The position numbers were made by a program, and so were the translations under genes. The notes below the pieces were generated by a model. That model was not told where the DNA came from, ran no database searches, and saw nothing but the letters and a program-made list of their open reading frames with translations. From Chloroflexota bacterium (lineage in GTDB: Bacteria > Chloroflexota > Limnocylindria > Limnocylindrales > CSP1-4), in NCBI GenBank assembly GCA_003156975.1, contig PMIE01000038.1:1-43749 (forward strand): 43,749 nucleotides of DNA, read 5' to 3'. Within the stretch, counting starts at the first letter, position 1; each line of letters opens with the position of its first letter. Shown one piece after another: positions 7,532 to 16,696 of the stretch.

Positions 7532-9766
7532 ATGGATCCGACAATTCTCCAAGCGTTCATCCCCATCGCGGGCCTTCTCGCGGTTGGGTTCGCGATCTAC
7601 CTCGCTCGTGACGTCCTGTCCCGTGACACCGGGACCAAGGAAATGATGGAAGTCTCGGCGACCATCAATGAGGGCGCGGTCGCGTTCATCAAGCGGCAGT
7701 ACATGACGATCGGCGGGCTCGCTCTCGTCGGTGCCGTCATCATCACCGCAATCATCTCGCTGCTCGAGACCAAGAGCGTCGCGGACACGTCCCACGTCGG
7801 TCTCGACATCGGCATTCGCACAGGCGGCGCATTCCTGATCGGCGCCGCGTGCTCGATGGCCTGCGGGATCATCGGCATGCTCGTCAGCGTAAAGGCGAAC
7901 GTGCGCGTCGCTTCCGCGGCCCGCCGCAGCCTCGTCGAGGCCGTCCAGGTGGCCATGCGCGGTGGCGCGGTCTCCGGCTTCCTCGTCGTCGCCCTCTCGC
8001 TCCTGGGCGTGTGGTCGATCTTTGCCATCAACGGCGGCCTCGGCGGTGGCAACAGTGCCAAGGACGCCCCGTTCCTGATCGTCGGCTACGGCTTCGGCGC
8101 CAGCTTCGTGGCTCTGTTCGCCCAGCTCGGCGGTGGTATCTACACCAAGGCCGCCGACGTGGGCTCCGACCTCGTCGGTAAGGTCGAGGCCGGGATCCCT
8201 GAAGACGACCCACGCAACGCGGGCGTCATCGCGGACCTCGTCGGTGACAACGTCGGCGACTGCGCCGGCCGCGGTGCCGATCTCTTCGAATCCACCGCCG
8301 CCGAGAACATCGGCGCAATGATCCTGGGCGTCGCGGTCTACACCCTGGCCGTGAACGCACACTGGTCGAACCCGACCGCCTGGATCTTCTTCCCGCTCGT
8401 CGTCCGAGCCTTCGGCCTCGTTTCCACGATCGTCGCGATGTTCTTCATTCGCGGCAAGGAAACCGAGAACCCGATGAACATCCTCAATCGTGGCTACTGG
8501 GTCACGACCCTTCTGAGCGCCGCCGCCCTGGCCCTCGTTACCAGCGTGATGATGAACACCGGTGGCCAGACGGGCCCCAACGGCATCCCGACCTGGGTCT
8601 TCTTCTTCGGCTGCGGCGTCGTCGGACTTGCCACGAGTATTGCCTTCGTCTACATCACCCAGTACTACACCGCCGGTAGCTTCCGACCCGTTCGGGAGAT
8701 CGCCGAAGCGTCCAAGACCGGTCCGGCGACCAATATCATCAGCGGCATGGCCGTCGGCTTCGAGACGACGCTCGTCACCGCTCTGACGATCGGCGTCGCC
8801 CTCCTGGCCAGCAACTGGCTGGGCTCGCAGGCAGGCCTGGTCGACGCGACCGGCAAGAACATCGGCGGCATCTTCGGAACCGCCGTCGCGACCATGGGCA
8901 TGCTCATGACAACTGCCTATGTCCTGGCCATGGACACCTTCGGCCCGATCACCGACAACGCCGGTGGCATTGCCGAATTCAGCCGGGCCGAGGCAGGCGC
9001 TCGCGAAATCACCGACCGCCTCGACGCTGTCGGCAACACGACCAAGGCACTGACCAAGGGCTACGCCATTGCGTCTGCCTCCCTGGCCGCCTTCCTGCTC
9101 TTCTCGGCCTACATCGACAAGGTCAACCTGATCCTGGCCCGTCAGATCGCCGACGGCACCCGAACCGCCGCCCAGGGCCTGATGACCTCGGTCAACCTCG
9201 CCAACGTGAACGTCTTCGTGGCTGCGTTGATTGCCGCCATGCTCGTCTACTTCTTCAGCTCTCTGGCGATCCGGGCAGTCGGCACGACCGCGCAGGCGAT
9301 CATCGTCGAAGTCCGACGCCAGTTCCGTGAAATCCCCGGGATCATGGATTACACCGGCCGCCCGGACTACGCCCGAGTTGTTGACATCACGACCCGAGCA
9401 GCCCTCAAGGAAATGATGCTCCCGGGCATTGTTGCCGTTGCCACCCCGATCATCGTCGGCGTTCTGCTCGGCTACGAAGCCGTCGCAGGCATGCTGATGG
9501 TCGGCACCATCGCCGGCGTCCTCCTCGCCACTGTCCTCAACAACAGCGGCGGCGCGTGGGACAACGCCAAGAAGTACGTCGAGTCGGGTCACCTTCTCGA
9601 CGAGAATGGCGAAGTGCTCGGCAAGAAGTCCTTTGCCCACCAGGCCGCCGTCGTCGGCGACACGGTCGGCGATCCCTTCAAGGACACCGCCGGTCCGTCG
9701 CTCCACGTTCTTGTGAAGCTGCTGGCCACCATCACTCTGGTGATGGCCCCGCTCTTCATTCGCTAG
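7532..9766 (+). CDS. hppA: Membrane-bound H+-translocating pyrophosphatase, K+-independent type
   Basis: It hydrolyses pyrophosphate and couples this to proton export across the membrane. The protein has 744 residues and about 16 membrane helices. The substrate-binding signature [15 protein letters not shown] and the acidic blocks [11 protein letters not shown] and GDNVGDCAG are intact, as is the C-terminal [11 protein letters not shown] loop. The subclass determinant [10 protein letters not shown] has Lys505 and Thr508, the pair known for K+-independent H+-PPases (K+-dependent forms have Ala at both). ATG 7532 is used because homology begins MDPTILQAF; the purine run GAAGGAG lies 13 bases upstream. 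An upstream in-frame ATG at 7475 would add 19 Arg-rich residues. A hairpin at 9784-9811 follows, then uppP. Confidence 0.95.
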   Translation: MDPTILQAFIPIAGLLAVGFAIYLARDVLSRDTGTKEMMEVSATINEGAVAFIKRQYMTIGGLALVGAVIITAIISLLETKSVADTSHVGLDIGIRTGGAFLIGAACSMACGIIGMLVSVKANVRVASAARRSLVEAVQVAMRGGAVSGFLVVALSLLGVWSIFAINGGLGGGNSAKDAPFLIVGYGFGASFVALFAQLGGGIYTKAADVGSDLVGKVEAGIPEDDPRNAGVIADLVGDNVGDCAGRGADLFESTAAENIGAMILGVAVYTLAVNAHWSNPTAWIFFPLVVRAFGLVSTIVAMFFIRGKETENPMNILNRGYWVTTLLSAAALALVTSVMMNTGGQTGPNGIPTWVFFFGCGVVGLATSIAFVYITQYYTAGSFRPVREIAEASKTGPATNIISGMAVGFETTLVTALTIGVALLASNWLGSQAGLVDATGKNIGGIFGTAVATMGMLMTTAYVLAMDTFGPITDNAGGIAEFSRAEAGAREITDRLDAVGNTTKALTKGYAIASASLAAFLLFSAYIDKVNLILARQIADGTRTAAQGLMTSVNLANVNVFVAALIAAMLVYFFSSLAIRAVGTTAQAIIVEVRRQFREIPGIMDYTGRPDYARVVDITTRAALKEMMLPGIVAVATPIIVGVLLGYEAVAGMLMVGTIAGVLLATVLNNSGGAWDNAKKYVESGHLLDENGEVLGKKSFAHQAAVVGDTVGDPFKDTAGPSLHVLVKLLATITLVMAPLFIR

Positions 9767-9783
9767 TTCCGTTCGGTTGCGTC

Positions 9784-9811
9784 GAGCCGGCGGTCGTCCG
9801 ATCGCCGGCTC
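9784..9811 (+). terminator. GC-rich hairpin between hppA and uppP
   Basis: A 9-bp perfect stem (GAGCCGGCG/CGCCGGCTC) with a 10-base loop lies 17 bases after the hppA stop. No T-run follows, so it may act as a weak terminator, pause or mRNA 3'-stabilising stem. Confidence 0.45.
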
Positions 9812-9857
9812 GCGCACATCCGCGGCCCGAAACCAATCCACCTAGAGGAGACATCGC

Positions 9858-10694
9858 GTGGACCTGTCCATCCAGGCGCTGATCATGGGGCTCGTTCAGG
9901 GTCTCACCGAGTTCATTCCCGTCTCGAGCTCGGGACACCTTGTACTCGTTCCATGGCTCTTCGGGTGGAAGGATCCGTTCATCGACTCGGTTGCCTTCAC
10001 CGTTGTTCTCCATATGGGCACCCTTGTTGCCCTGCTCGCCTTCTTTCGGCGTGATTGGGTGAAACTCATCCCGGCCGGATTGGCGACCATCCGCGATCGC
10101 TCGTTCAAGGGCGATCCGAACCGCAAGATGGCGTTCCTTCTCGTGGTTGCCACAATTCCGGCGGTTCTCGTCGGGCCGATCTTCGAATCAAAGCTCGAGG
10201 ATCTCGTACGCGAGCCGGCCCGCATCGCGGTCATGCTCTGCGTCGGCGCTGCCATTCTCTGGCTCGCCGATCGCTGGGGAAGCAAGCAGCGCGATGAGAC
10301 CTCCCTTACTTTCCTGGAGTCGCTCGGCATCGGCGTCGCCCAGGTGATCGCACTCGTACCGGGCATCAGCCGCTCGGGGATCAGCATTTCGGCCGGCCTC
10401 TGGATGGGTCTGAACCGCGAGGCCGCGGCCCGGTTCAGCTTCCTGATGGCGACCCCGGTGATCGGTGGCGCCGGTATCTGGGAAGCCCGCAAGTTCTTCA
10501 CTCACGAAGCGGGGCCAAGCCCGGAGATGAACGTCGTCTTGATCGGCTTCGTCGCCTCGCTGATCTCGGGCTTCCTGGCAATTCGGTTCATGCTCGCGTT
10601 CCTGAAGCGCCAGCCGCTGACTGCTTTCGTGGTCTATCGGATCGCGGCCGCGGCGCTCGTCTTCATCGTCCTGCTGTCGCCCCACGGCGCCTGA
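9858..10694 (+). CDS. uppP: Undecaprenyl-diphosphatase (BacA/UppP)
   Basis: It dephosphorylates undecaprenyl pyrophosphate to recycle the lipid carrier for peptidoglycan and surface polysaccharides; overproduction confers bacitracin tolerance. The 278-residue membrane protein has both family motifs: the N-terminal GLTEFIPVSSSGHLVL (Glu18, His27) and the central PGISRSGISI (catalytic Arg/Ser region). About eight membrane helices are evident. The GTG start has a good Shine-Dalgarno, GAGGAGA, about 6 bases upstream. Placement after the H+-PPase is suggestive, since cell-wall synthesis releases pyrophosphate, but the two are separated by a hairpin. argR begins 15 bases after the stop. Confidence 0.95.
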   Translation: MDLSIQALIMGLVQGLTEFIPVSSSGHLVLVPWLFGWKDPFIDSVAFTVVLHMGTLVALLAFFRRDWVKLIPAGLATIRDRSFKGDPNRKMAFLLVVATIPAVLVGPIFESKLEDLVREPARIAVMLCVGAAILWLADRWGSKQRDETSLTFLESLGIGVAQVIALVPGISRSGISISAGLWMGLNREAAARFSFLMATPVIGGAGIWEARKFFTHEAGPSPEMNVVLIGFVASLISGFLAIRFMLAFLKRQPLTAFVVYRIAAAALVFIVLLSPHGA

Positions 10695-10709
10695 GACCGG
10701 CCCGCCCCG

Positions 10710-11174
10710 ATGGAGGTCATCAAGCAGCTTCGACAGCGGGAGATCCGCGACCTGCTCGGACAGCGCCCCATCCGAACCCAGCAGGAACTGGCCGGCGCGC
10801 TACGAGATCGCGGGTTCCGGGCGACGCAGGCCACGATCAGCCGAGACGTGGCCGAGCTGGGACTGATCAAATCGAATCAGGGCGGCGTTCAGACGTACCT
10901 GGTCCCGGCCCGAGTCACCGAGGCGGAAAGCACGGGCGAGGAACGGCTGCGGGCGCTTCTGCACGATCTGCCGGTGGAAGTCCGCGAGGCCGGCCTGATG
11001 CTGGTTCTCAAGACGCTGCCGGGCTCAGCCCATGCCATAGCGGCGGCCCTGGATCGGACGCGCTGGCCGGAAGTGGTCGGGAGCATCGCCGGGGACGACA
11101 CCGTCTTCGTGGCCTTCTCGGACCGGATGTCGATGCAGCGGATCAGGGGCAGGCTGGCAGCGTTGGGTCGGTAG
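10710..11174 (+). CDS. argR: Arginine repressor
   Basis: This 154-residue transcription factor represses arginine biosynthesis and activates catabolism in response to L-arginine. The N-terminal winged helix carries the ArgR signature TQATISRDVAELGL. The C-terminal hexamerisation and arginine-binding domain carries GSIAGDDTVF, matching the GT.AGDDT motif whose two Asp residues bind arginine. It is 15 bases downstream of uppP on the same strand and probably co-transcribed. No arg biosynthetic gene is in the window. I did not find a convincing ARG box next to it. Confidence 0.93.
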   Translation: MEVIKQLRQREIRDLLGQRPIRTQQELAGALRDRGFRATQATISRDVAELGLIKSNQGGVQTYLVPARVTEAESTGEERLRALLHDLPVEVREAGLMLVLKTLPGSAHAIAAALDRTRWPEVVGSIAGDDTVFVAFSDRMSMQRIRGRLAALGR

Positions 11175-11176
11175 GT

Positions 11177-11347
11177 CGCCGGTCGGGCGGCTGATCGCTT
11201 CGTTGGGTCCTCCGGGCGCTCGCTCACGCACGTTCAGGTGCGTTCGTTCGCGTCCTCGGCCCCGCCTCGCGCTGAGCCGTCGGCCCTGCGACCAGGAGGC
11301 GACCGCCGGTCGGGCGGCTGATCGCTTCGGTGCGTCTTCCGGGCGCT
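11177..11347. repeat. Direct repeat, 44 bp, two copies
   Basis: Copies at 11177-11220 and 11304-11347 share an identical 26-base start (CGCCGGTCGGGCGGCTGATC and the six following bases) and differ at three positions afterwards. The intervening bases hold the ACGCAC/GTGCGT inverted repeat. Confidence 0.8.
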
Positions 11348-11369
11348 TCCGGGTTATCAGCAGATGCAG

Positions 11370-11420
11370 ACCGGCCCCGGCTTCCGAGGAGGAGGGGAGG
11401 ATCCGGAAGGCGGGGCCGGT
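11370..11420. terminator. Long GC-rich hairpin downstream of argR
   Basis: A 17-bp stem with one mismatch (11370-11386 against 11404-11420; it opens ACCGGCCCC and closes GGGGCCGGT) encloses a 17-base purine-only-like loop (AGGAGGAGGGGAGGATC). The following bases are T-rich (TTGCTTTGTTGTCTTG). It probably terminates the uppP-argR transcript. The AGGAGG-rich loop is unusual. Confidence 0.6.
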
Positions 11421-11710
11421 GACATTGCTTTGTTGTCTTGAATAATGATCAGGGTTGCTTCAGCGAACCAGCCCACTTTGGTCCCTCCCCGAAGAGGACC
11501 TCGGTTCTGGTGCAAACGTGGGGTACCGCCCCATCGGAATGCAGTAGGCGGCGGATTCGTTTGATGGCGCGGCTACCCGAGGGTCGCGCAGAGCCGGCGC
11601 CGACCCTCAGCCTGGACTATCTCGGGCATCGATTCGGGCGGGAAGAGGGTCGGTCCTGGGATCTCACTGCCGCGCGGGCCGCCGGAGAACGCGCCGGGTG
11701 CGCGATCTCT

Positions 11711-11739
11711 TTGACAGGGGCAGGGGCGCCCGCTAGCAT
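11711..11739 (+). promoter_or_regulatory. Sigma70-type promoter of greA-lysS
   Basis: Consensus TTGACA (11711-11716), a 17-base spacer and TAGCAT (11734-11739). The predicted start is near 11746, giving a leader of about 120 bases. Confidence 0.75.
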
Positions 11740-11864
11740 ACGCGCGGCCGAACTTCAGGGCACTTGTAGACGGTGCGCCTGAAGTTCTTTTCCTTATCCC
11801 GGGCCGCGAGGTGCCGGAGCTTCGCCGGCGGGCGCCGGACGGACGAGAACGGGAGCCTCCCGCG

Positions 11865-12329
11865 GTGAACAACAAGACTCAGTACATCTCGGAAGAGGGC
11901 CTGGTCAAGCTTCGGGCAGACCTCGAAGAGTTGATCAATGTCCGGCGCCAGGAGATCGCGCAGCGTATCCACGACGCCAAGGAACACGGCGACCTTGCCG
12001 AGAACGCCGAGTACGAAGACGCCAAGAACGAGCAGGCTTTCGTCGAGGGGCAGATCCAGCGGCTCGAGGGTTTGGTCAAGAACGCCACCATCATCGATGG
12101 CAACCACGGCACCGATCACGTCCAGATCGGCTCGACGGTGAAGGTCGAGGATGCCGACGGGAAGCGGGTCTTCACCATCGTCGGTTCGACGGAGGCCAGC
12201 CCGGGCGAGGGCCGGATCTCCAACGAGTCGCCCGTCGGTCGGGCTCTGCTCGGCAAGCGCAAGGGTGAGTCGGTCGTCGTCCACGTCCCGGCCGGCGATT
12301 TCTCCTACAAGATCATCGAAATCAGCTAG
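11865..12329 (+). CDS. greA: Transcription elongation factor GreA
   Basis: GreA enters the RNA polymerase secondary channel and stimulates cleavage of backtracked transcripts. The 154-residue protein has the N-terminal coiled coil, with the tip signature GDLAENAEYEDAKNEQ (the acidic residues that place the catalytic Mg2+), and the C-terminal FKBP-like domain ending GRALLGKRKGESVVVHVP. GTG 11865 (VNNKTQYISEEG) matches the family start; an upstream in-frame ATG at 11811 would add 18 Arg-rich residues. A CGGGAG stretch lies about ten bases upstream. lysS follows after nine bases, so the pair is an operon, an arrangement common for greA and lysS. Confidence 0.95.
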   Translation: MNNKTQYISEEGLVKLRADLEELINVRRQEIAQRIHDAKEHGDLAENAEYEDAKNEQAFVEGQIQRLEGLVKNATIIDGNHGTDHVQIGSTVKVEDADGKRVFTIVGSTEASPGEGRISNESPVGRALLGKRKGESVVVHVPAGDFSYKIIEIS

Positions 12330-12338
12330 CAGGCCGCC

Positions 12339-13925
12339 ATGTACTGGGCCGACGAGCTGGCCGCCAGCGTCTCTGGACCCCAGGTCGTCAACGACTCCAA
12401 GTCGCCTTCGGGGACGGTCCATGTCGGCTCGCTGCGCGGAGTCGTTCTACACGACGCTATCCATCGGGCGTTGCTCGGTGCCGGAGTGCCGTCCACATTC
12501 CTGTACGGCGTTGACGACATGGACGCCATGGATTCGCAGGCGAAGCTGACCCCGGACGCGATCGACAAGTACATGGGCGCTCCGCTCTCGCGAGTGCCGG
12601 CGCCCGAGGGGAGCACCGCCGCCAACTACGCCCGCCACTTTGTGGGCGAGATCTTCTTCCGGACCTTTGAGCCGCTGGGGATCAAGCCCGAGTTCTACTG
12701 GGTCAGCGAGCTCTACGCGGCCGGCAAGTTGGACTCGTACGTCAAGCTCGCCCTGGACAGGGCCGACCGGGTCCGCGACATCTACATGCGCGTCAGCCAC
12801 GTCGACCGACCCGAAATCTGGCTGCCGATTCAGGTCATCTGCGAGCAGTGCGGCAAGATCGGCACGACCTACGCAACCGATTGGGACGGCGCCACCGTCG
12901 CCTACCAATGCAAGCCCGACATGGTCTCCTGGGCGAGGGGCTGCGGCCACGAAGGCCGCGTCGCGCCGATGGGCGGACAGGCCAAGCTGCCGTGGAACCT
13001 GGAGTGGGCCGCCAAGTGGGGCCTTCTGGGGGTCACGGTCGAGGGCTGCGGCAAGGACCTTGCTACGGCCGGCGGCTCGCGCGACCGCTCCGACGCGATC
13101 AGCCGCGAGGTTTTCGAGGTGGAGCCGCCGCGCAACGTCACCTACGAGTTCCTCAACATCGGCGGCAAGAAGATGTCCACCTCCAAGGGACAGGGTGCCG
13201 CGGCCCACACCATCGCCGAGGTCCTGCCGCCTGAGCAGCTCCGCTTCCTCTTCCTGAGGCCGCGCCCCAACCAGGTCATCGACTTTGACCCCGAGGGCGA
13301 TACGATCCCGCGCCTCTTCGATGAGTTCGATCGCATCGCCGCGGCTACGGCCGGTCGTGAGGTCAAGGGCGAGTTACCGGCCGACCATGAGCGGGTGTTC
13401 GCCTATTCCCTGGTTGGCTCCGGGCGAGACGTTGCCGCTGCCGCGGCGGCTTTCAGACCCGCATTCGCCCATCTCGCGCTGCTGTTGCAGATCCCCGGCG
13501 TGGACATCGCCGATCGCATGCAAGCCGAGAAGGGCGCGCCGCTGACTGAGTTCGAGGCGGCGGTGCTCGCGGAACGTATTGCCGCCGCGCGCGCGTGGCT
13601 GGAGTCATACGCGCCGGATCGGGCCCGGCTGGCCGTCCGGCGTGATGCCGTGCCGGAGGAAGTCACGGCCCTTGACGAGGCCCAGCATTCCTATCTGGCG
13701 GCTCTCGCCGAAGCCGCCGCCGACGAGAAGCCCGTCTCGGGCGATGCGTGGCAGACGCTCATCTTCCGCCTGGCCACCGAAACGGAATTGGGCGCCGGCC
13801 GGGCGTTCGGGGCGCTATACGCTGCGTTCCTGGGGCGCAGCAACGGGCCGCGGGCCGGGTGGCTTCTGGCCAGCCTCGAGCCGGATTTCGTGGTGGAGCG
13901 GCTCCGGGCCGCCGCCAGGGCCTAG
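12339..13925 (+). CDS. lysS: Lysyl-tRNA synthetase, class I
   Basis: It charges tRNA-Lys with lysine. It belongs to the class I (archaeal-type, LysK) family rather than the usual bacterial class II enzyme. The HIGH-like motif is in PSGTVHVGS (residues 23-31) and the KMSKS-like motif is KMSTS (278-282). A Cys-rich insert between them (CEQCGKIG, then CKP and CGHEGR) is the family's zinc-ribbon-like element. At 528 residues the length fits class I LysRS. The C-terminal half is helical and corresponds to the anticodon-binding domain. Class I LysRS occurs in archaea and in scattered bacteria including spirochaetes and some alphaproteobacteria. No class II lysS is visible here. Confidence 0.92.
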   Translation: MYWADELAASVSGPQVVNDSKSPSGTVHVGSLRGVVLHDAIHRALLGAGVPSTFLYGVDDMDAMDSQAKLTPDAIDKYMGAPLSRVPAPEGSTAANYARHFVGEIFFRTFEPLGIKPEFYWVSELYAAGKLDSYVKLALDRADRVRDIYMRVSHVDRPEIWLPIQVICEQCGKIGTTYATDWDGATVAYQCKPDMVSWARGCGHEGRVAPMGGQAKLPWNLEWAAKWGLLGVTVEGCGKDLATAGGSRDRSDAISREVFEVEPPRNVTYEFLNIGGKKMSTSKGQGAAAHTIAEVLPPEQLRFLFLRPRPNQVIDFDPEGDTIPRLFDEFDRIAAATAGREVKGELPADHERVFAYSLVGSGRDVAAAAAAFRPAFAHLALLLQIPGVDIADRMQAEKGAPLTEFEAAVLAERIAAARAWLESYAPDRARLAVRRDAVPEEVTALDEAQHSYLAALAEAAADEKPVSGDAWQTLIFRLATETELGAGRAFGALYAAFLGRSNGPRAGWLLASLEPDFVVERLRAAARA

Positions 13926-14187
13926 ACCCCAGATCCTTTCGAGGACGCGGGCTTGCGTGCCGCGCCAGACATCGCCGAGTACCCGCAACTGCGAACCGGT
14001 CTTGATCGGCGGGAGGCGGGCGTTCTTGCCGAATGACCACCACGATTACATTCGGCGAACGACCCCGCCCGAGAGGCGCGTCAACGCCGTTGAATCTGCC
14101 TTCGGGATGCCCATCGAGGTCCGATTCGGGCGATTCTCGACCCGTTCTGCTCCGATTTGGCTCCAGTTCGGCCATCATCCTTCTCCT

Positions 14188-15120
14188 ATGTCAATCTGGT
14201 GGGCATTCGGCAAGAACTGGCGCCGTGCGCTCCTGTGGGCGGTTGCGGGCCTGGTCGCTGCGTGTGGCTCCGTTGGCCCATCGGGAACGCCGGTGTCGTA
14301 CGTGTCTCTCTCCTCGACCCAGAGTCCTAGCTTCGAGGCCGGCGCCACTCCGGCCGTGCCGCCGGAGCCCAATCCGACTGCTTTTCCCACCGCGCGCCAG
14401 ACCGCGTCGCCGCCCGCGGCCGCCTGGCAGCCCAGCATCGGCGACACTCTCCAGGTCCAGTATTCGGGCACGATCAGCCTGTCGGTCGACGCCACCATCT
14501 ACGACCTCGATGCGGACGACACACCCGCCTCGACGGTCGCGGCTCTTCATGCCAGGGGCCGCCACGTCTTCTGCTACATCGACGCCGGAGCGTGGGAGAA
14601 CTACCGTTCGGATGCTTCGAGGTTCCCGGCCGCGGTTCTGGGCAAGGCCATGGATGGCTGGCCCGACGAGCGCTGGCTCGACATCCGCAAGGTGAGCCTC
14701 CTGGCGCCCCTGCTGCGGCACCGTCTGGACACGTGCGTCGCCAAAGGGTTCGACGGGGTGGACCCGGACAACGTCAACGGCTACACGAATGCGACCGGCT
14801 TCCCGCTCAAGGCCGCCGACCAGCTGGCCTTCAATCGCTGGCTGGCCGACCAGGCGCACTCGCGCCACCTGGCGGTGGCCCTCAAGAACGACGGCGAGCA
14901 GGCCGCCGCGCTGGCGCCCGTATTCGATGCGGCGGTTGTGGAGGAGTGCGTCGAATACTCGGAGTGCGCGCAGTACGGCGCCTTCGTCAAGGCGGGCAAG
15001 CCCGTCTTCGACATCGAATACGCCCGCGCTCCAAGCGCCTACTGCCCGGTGGCCGCGAAACTGCGCTTTGCCATCATCGGCAAGCATCTCGCGCTTGATG
15101 CATACCGGACCCATTGCTGA
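14188..15120 (+). CDS. Lipoprotein with glycoside hydrolase family 114 domain (endo-alpha-1,4-polygalactosaminidase type)
   Basis: It is a 310-residue exported protein. The start ATG 14188 is chosen because it opens a signal peptide ending in the lipobox LVAAC (Cys26); the frame is open upstream but that part is a shadow of other reading. A Pro/Thr/Ser-rich linker follows, then a TIM-barrel of the GH114 type. Characteristic blocks are TIYDLDADDTPASTVAALH, HVFCYIDAGAWENYR, GFDGVDPDNVNGY (acidic residues of the active site), LAVALKNDGEQ and FDIEYAR. Known members cleave alpha-1,4-linked galactosamine polymers such as the fungal and bacterial Pel exopolysaccharide. The substrate here is inferred only from the family. 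It stands alone between lysS and serS, with no polysaccharide genes beside it. Confidence 0.85.
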   Translation: MSIWWAFGKNWRRALLWAVAGLVAACGSVGPSGTPVSYVSLSSTQSPSFEAGATPAVPPEPNPTAFPTARQTASPPAAAWQPSIGDTLQVQYSGTISLSVDATIYDLDADDTPASTVAALHARGRHVFCYIDAGAWENYRSDASRFPAAVLGKAMDGWPDERWLDIRKVSLLAPLLRHRLDTCVAKGFDGVDPDNVNGYTNATGFPLKAADQLAFNRWLADQAHSRHLAVALKNDGEQAAALAPVFDAAVVEECVEYSECAQYGAFVKAGKPVFDIEYARAPSAYCPVAAKLRFAIIGKHLALDAYRTHC

Positions 15121-15232
15121 GGCGGGCGTCGCCACCCCGAGAAGGAGCCTGCGCCCTTCAGGCCACGGCACCGCTAAACTCAACGGCAGTGACGCGGCCC
15201 GTGCCGCCAAAGGACACAGGGAGTAGCAACGC

Positions 15233-16543
15233 ATGAGCATCGGGCTGGCCAGGCTGCGCGAGGAGCCGGAACGGATTCGGCAGGGTGCGATCGACAAGGG
15301 CGAGGACCCGTCGATCGTCGATGCCGCCCTGGCCCTCGAAGGCAGGCGCCGCACCCTGCTCGGCGATTCGGAGCGCCTCAAGGCCGAGCGCAACGCCGCT
15401 TCCAAGCAGATAGGGGAGTCCATACGCGCCGGGGCCAAGCCGAACGGGCCGGAAGTCGCCGCTCTCCGCCAGGCCTCCACGGACGCCGGCGCCCGAATCG
15501 AGAAGCTGGATGCCGAGCTGGCTGCCACGGAGGCCCAGCTCGAGGACATGCTGCTGCGGATCCCCAACCCCGCAGACCCGGACGTTCCTGTCGGCGACGA
15601 GTCCGCCAATCAGGTCGTGCGCACCTGGGGCGAGGTACTGCCCAAGGACGTCGCGGCCGAGGGCGGGACCTGGACGCGCCGGCCTCACTGGGAAGTCGCG
15701 GCGGATCTCAAGATGTTCGACCTGGAGCGAGGAGCGAAGATCACCGGCTCCGGTTTCCCCGTCTACACCGGTCCGGGCTCCCGACTGCAGCGCGCCCTGA
15801 TCGATTTCATGCTCGATGTTCATACCGAAGAACACGGCATGACGGAGGTCTGGCCGCCGGCCCTGGTCAACGCCGCCTCGGCGCGCGGCACCGGCCAGAT
15901 CCCCGACAAGGAAGACCTCATGTACATCGCCACTCGCGATGAGTTGTATCTCGTGCCCACCGCAGAGGTCCCGGTCACGAATCTCCACCGCGACGAGATC
16001 TTCGAGGCGGATCAACTGCCGATCCGCTATGCCGCCTATTCGCCGTGCTTCCGTCGAGAGGCCGGCGCGGCAGGCAAGGACACCCGCGGCATATTGCGAG
16101 TCCACCAGTTCGACAAGGTGGAGATGGTCTTCTTTGAAAAGCCGGAGAACTCCACCGAAGCCCTCGAGTGGCTCACCGCTCGAGCGGAGGTCATCCTTCA
16201 GCGCCTGGGCCTGGCATATCGAGTCCTGCTCATGGCGACCAGGGACATGGGTTTCGTCCAGGCCAAGAAGTACGACCTGGAGGTCTGGGCTCCGGGCGTC
16301 GAGCGGTGGCTCGAAGTCAGCTCCTGCTCCAATTTCCGTGACTACCAGGCCCGCCGGATGGCCATTCGCTACCGGCCCGAACCCGGCGCAAAGCCCGAAC
16401 TCGTCCACACGCTCAATGGCTCCGGCCTGGCCCTGGCCCGTACGGTCGCCGCGATCATCGAGACGTATCAGCAGGCCGATGGCAGCATGGAAGTACCCGT
16501 GGCGCTGAGGCCCTACATGCGAAGGGATCGCATCGGCAACTGA
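15233..16543 (+). CDS. serS: Seryl-tRNA synthetase
   Basis: It charges tRNA-Ser (and tRNA-Sec where present). The 436-residue protein has the N-terminal antiparallel coiled-coil arm (residues 1-110) that grips the long variable arm of tRNA-Ser. The class II catalytic core contains motif 2 (SPCFRREAGAAGKDTRGI, then RVHQFDKVEM) and motif 3 (NGSGLALARTVAAIIE). The ATG has the Shine-Dalgarno AGGGAG about nine bases upstream, and a TAAACT -10-like hexamer lies near 15174. A substrate of this enzyme, tRNA-Ser(UGA), is encoded at 28908. Confidence 0.97.
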   Translation: MSIGLARLREEPERIRQGAIDKGEDPSIVDAALALEGRRRTLLGDSERLKAERNAASKQIGESIRAGAKPNGPEVAALRQASTDAGARIEKLDAELAATEAQLEDMLLRIPNPADPDVPVGDESANQVVRTWGEVLPKDVAAEGGTWTRRPHWEVAADLKMFDLERGAKITGSGFPVYTGPGSRLQRALIDFMLDVHTEEHGMTEVWPPALVNAASARGTGQIPDKEDLMYIATRDELYLVPTAEVPVTNLHRDEIFEADQLPIRYAAYSPCFRREAGAAGKDTRGILRVHQFDKVEMVFFEKPENSTEALEWLTARAEVILQRLGLAYRVLLMATRDMGFVQAKKYDLEVWAPGVERWLEVSSCSNFRDYQARRMAIRYRPEPGAKPELVHTLNGSGLALARTVAAIIETYQQADGSMEVPVALRPYMRRDRIGN

Positions 16544-16696
16544 CCGCGGGGCCGGCCGGCCGGGCTGAGTTGCTAAGATCCGTCGGACGGACCGGGCCGA
16601 ACGCTCGACCAGGACCGGTTTCTGGCAGGATTACATTCGATCTGGCGCTGGCATGGCAGCCTCGGGTCGCGAAAGCAGCATGTCTCGGAGGAACTG

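Larger units (their letters stand above)
11175..11864. other. 690-base intergenic region with repeats, a long hairpin and the greA promoter
   Basis: It starts with a repeat element like that behind the gene ending at 7150 (ACGCAC-GTTCAG-GTGCGT hairpin at 11226-11243). A 44-bp direct repeat follows (11177-11220 and 11304-11347, first 26 bp identical), then a 17-bp-stem hairpin (11370-11420) and the greA promoter (11711-11739). Apart from these, 11440-11700 shows no gene that I can support; an open frame at 11438-11782 has no recognisable domain and unlike composition. Confidence 0.6.

Noticed and set aside
7208-9841. Very long open frame (877 codons) on the minus strand opposite hppA
   Set aside because: The plus strand encodes a textbook H+-pyrophosphatase here. 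The antisense frame is Asp/Gly/Glu-rich without domains and arises from GC-rich codon bias.
11508-11550. A second T-box-like core (GGGGTACCGCCCC) ahead of greA
   Set aside because: It is a short self-complementary hairpin with no stem I, no specifier and no terminator after it.
11438-11782. Possible 114-residue protein upstream of greA
   Set aside because: No domain, no Shine-Dalgarno, and it runs across the strong greA promoter at 11711-11739.
13579-14187. Upstream extension of the GH114 protein
   Set aside because: The extra 200 residues overlap lysS in another frame and are Arg/Pro-rich; a clear signal peptide and lipobox start at 14188.
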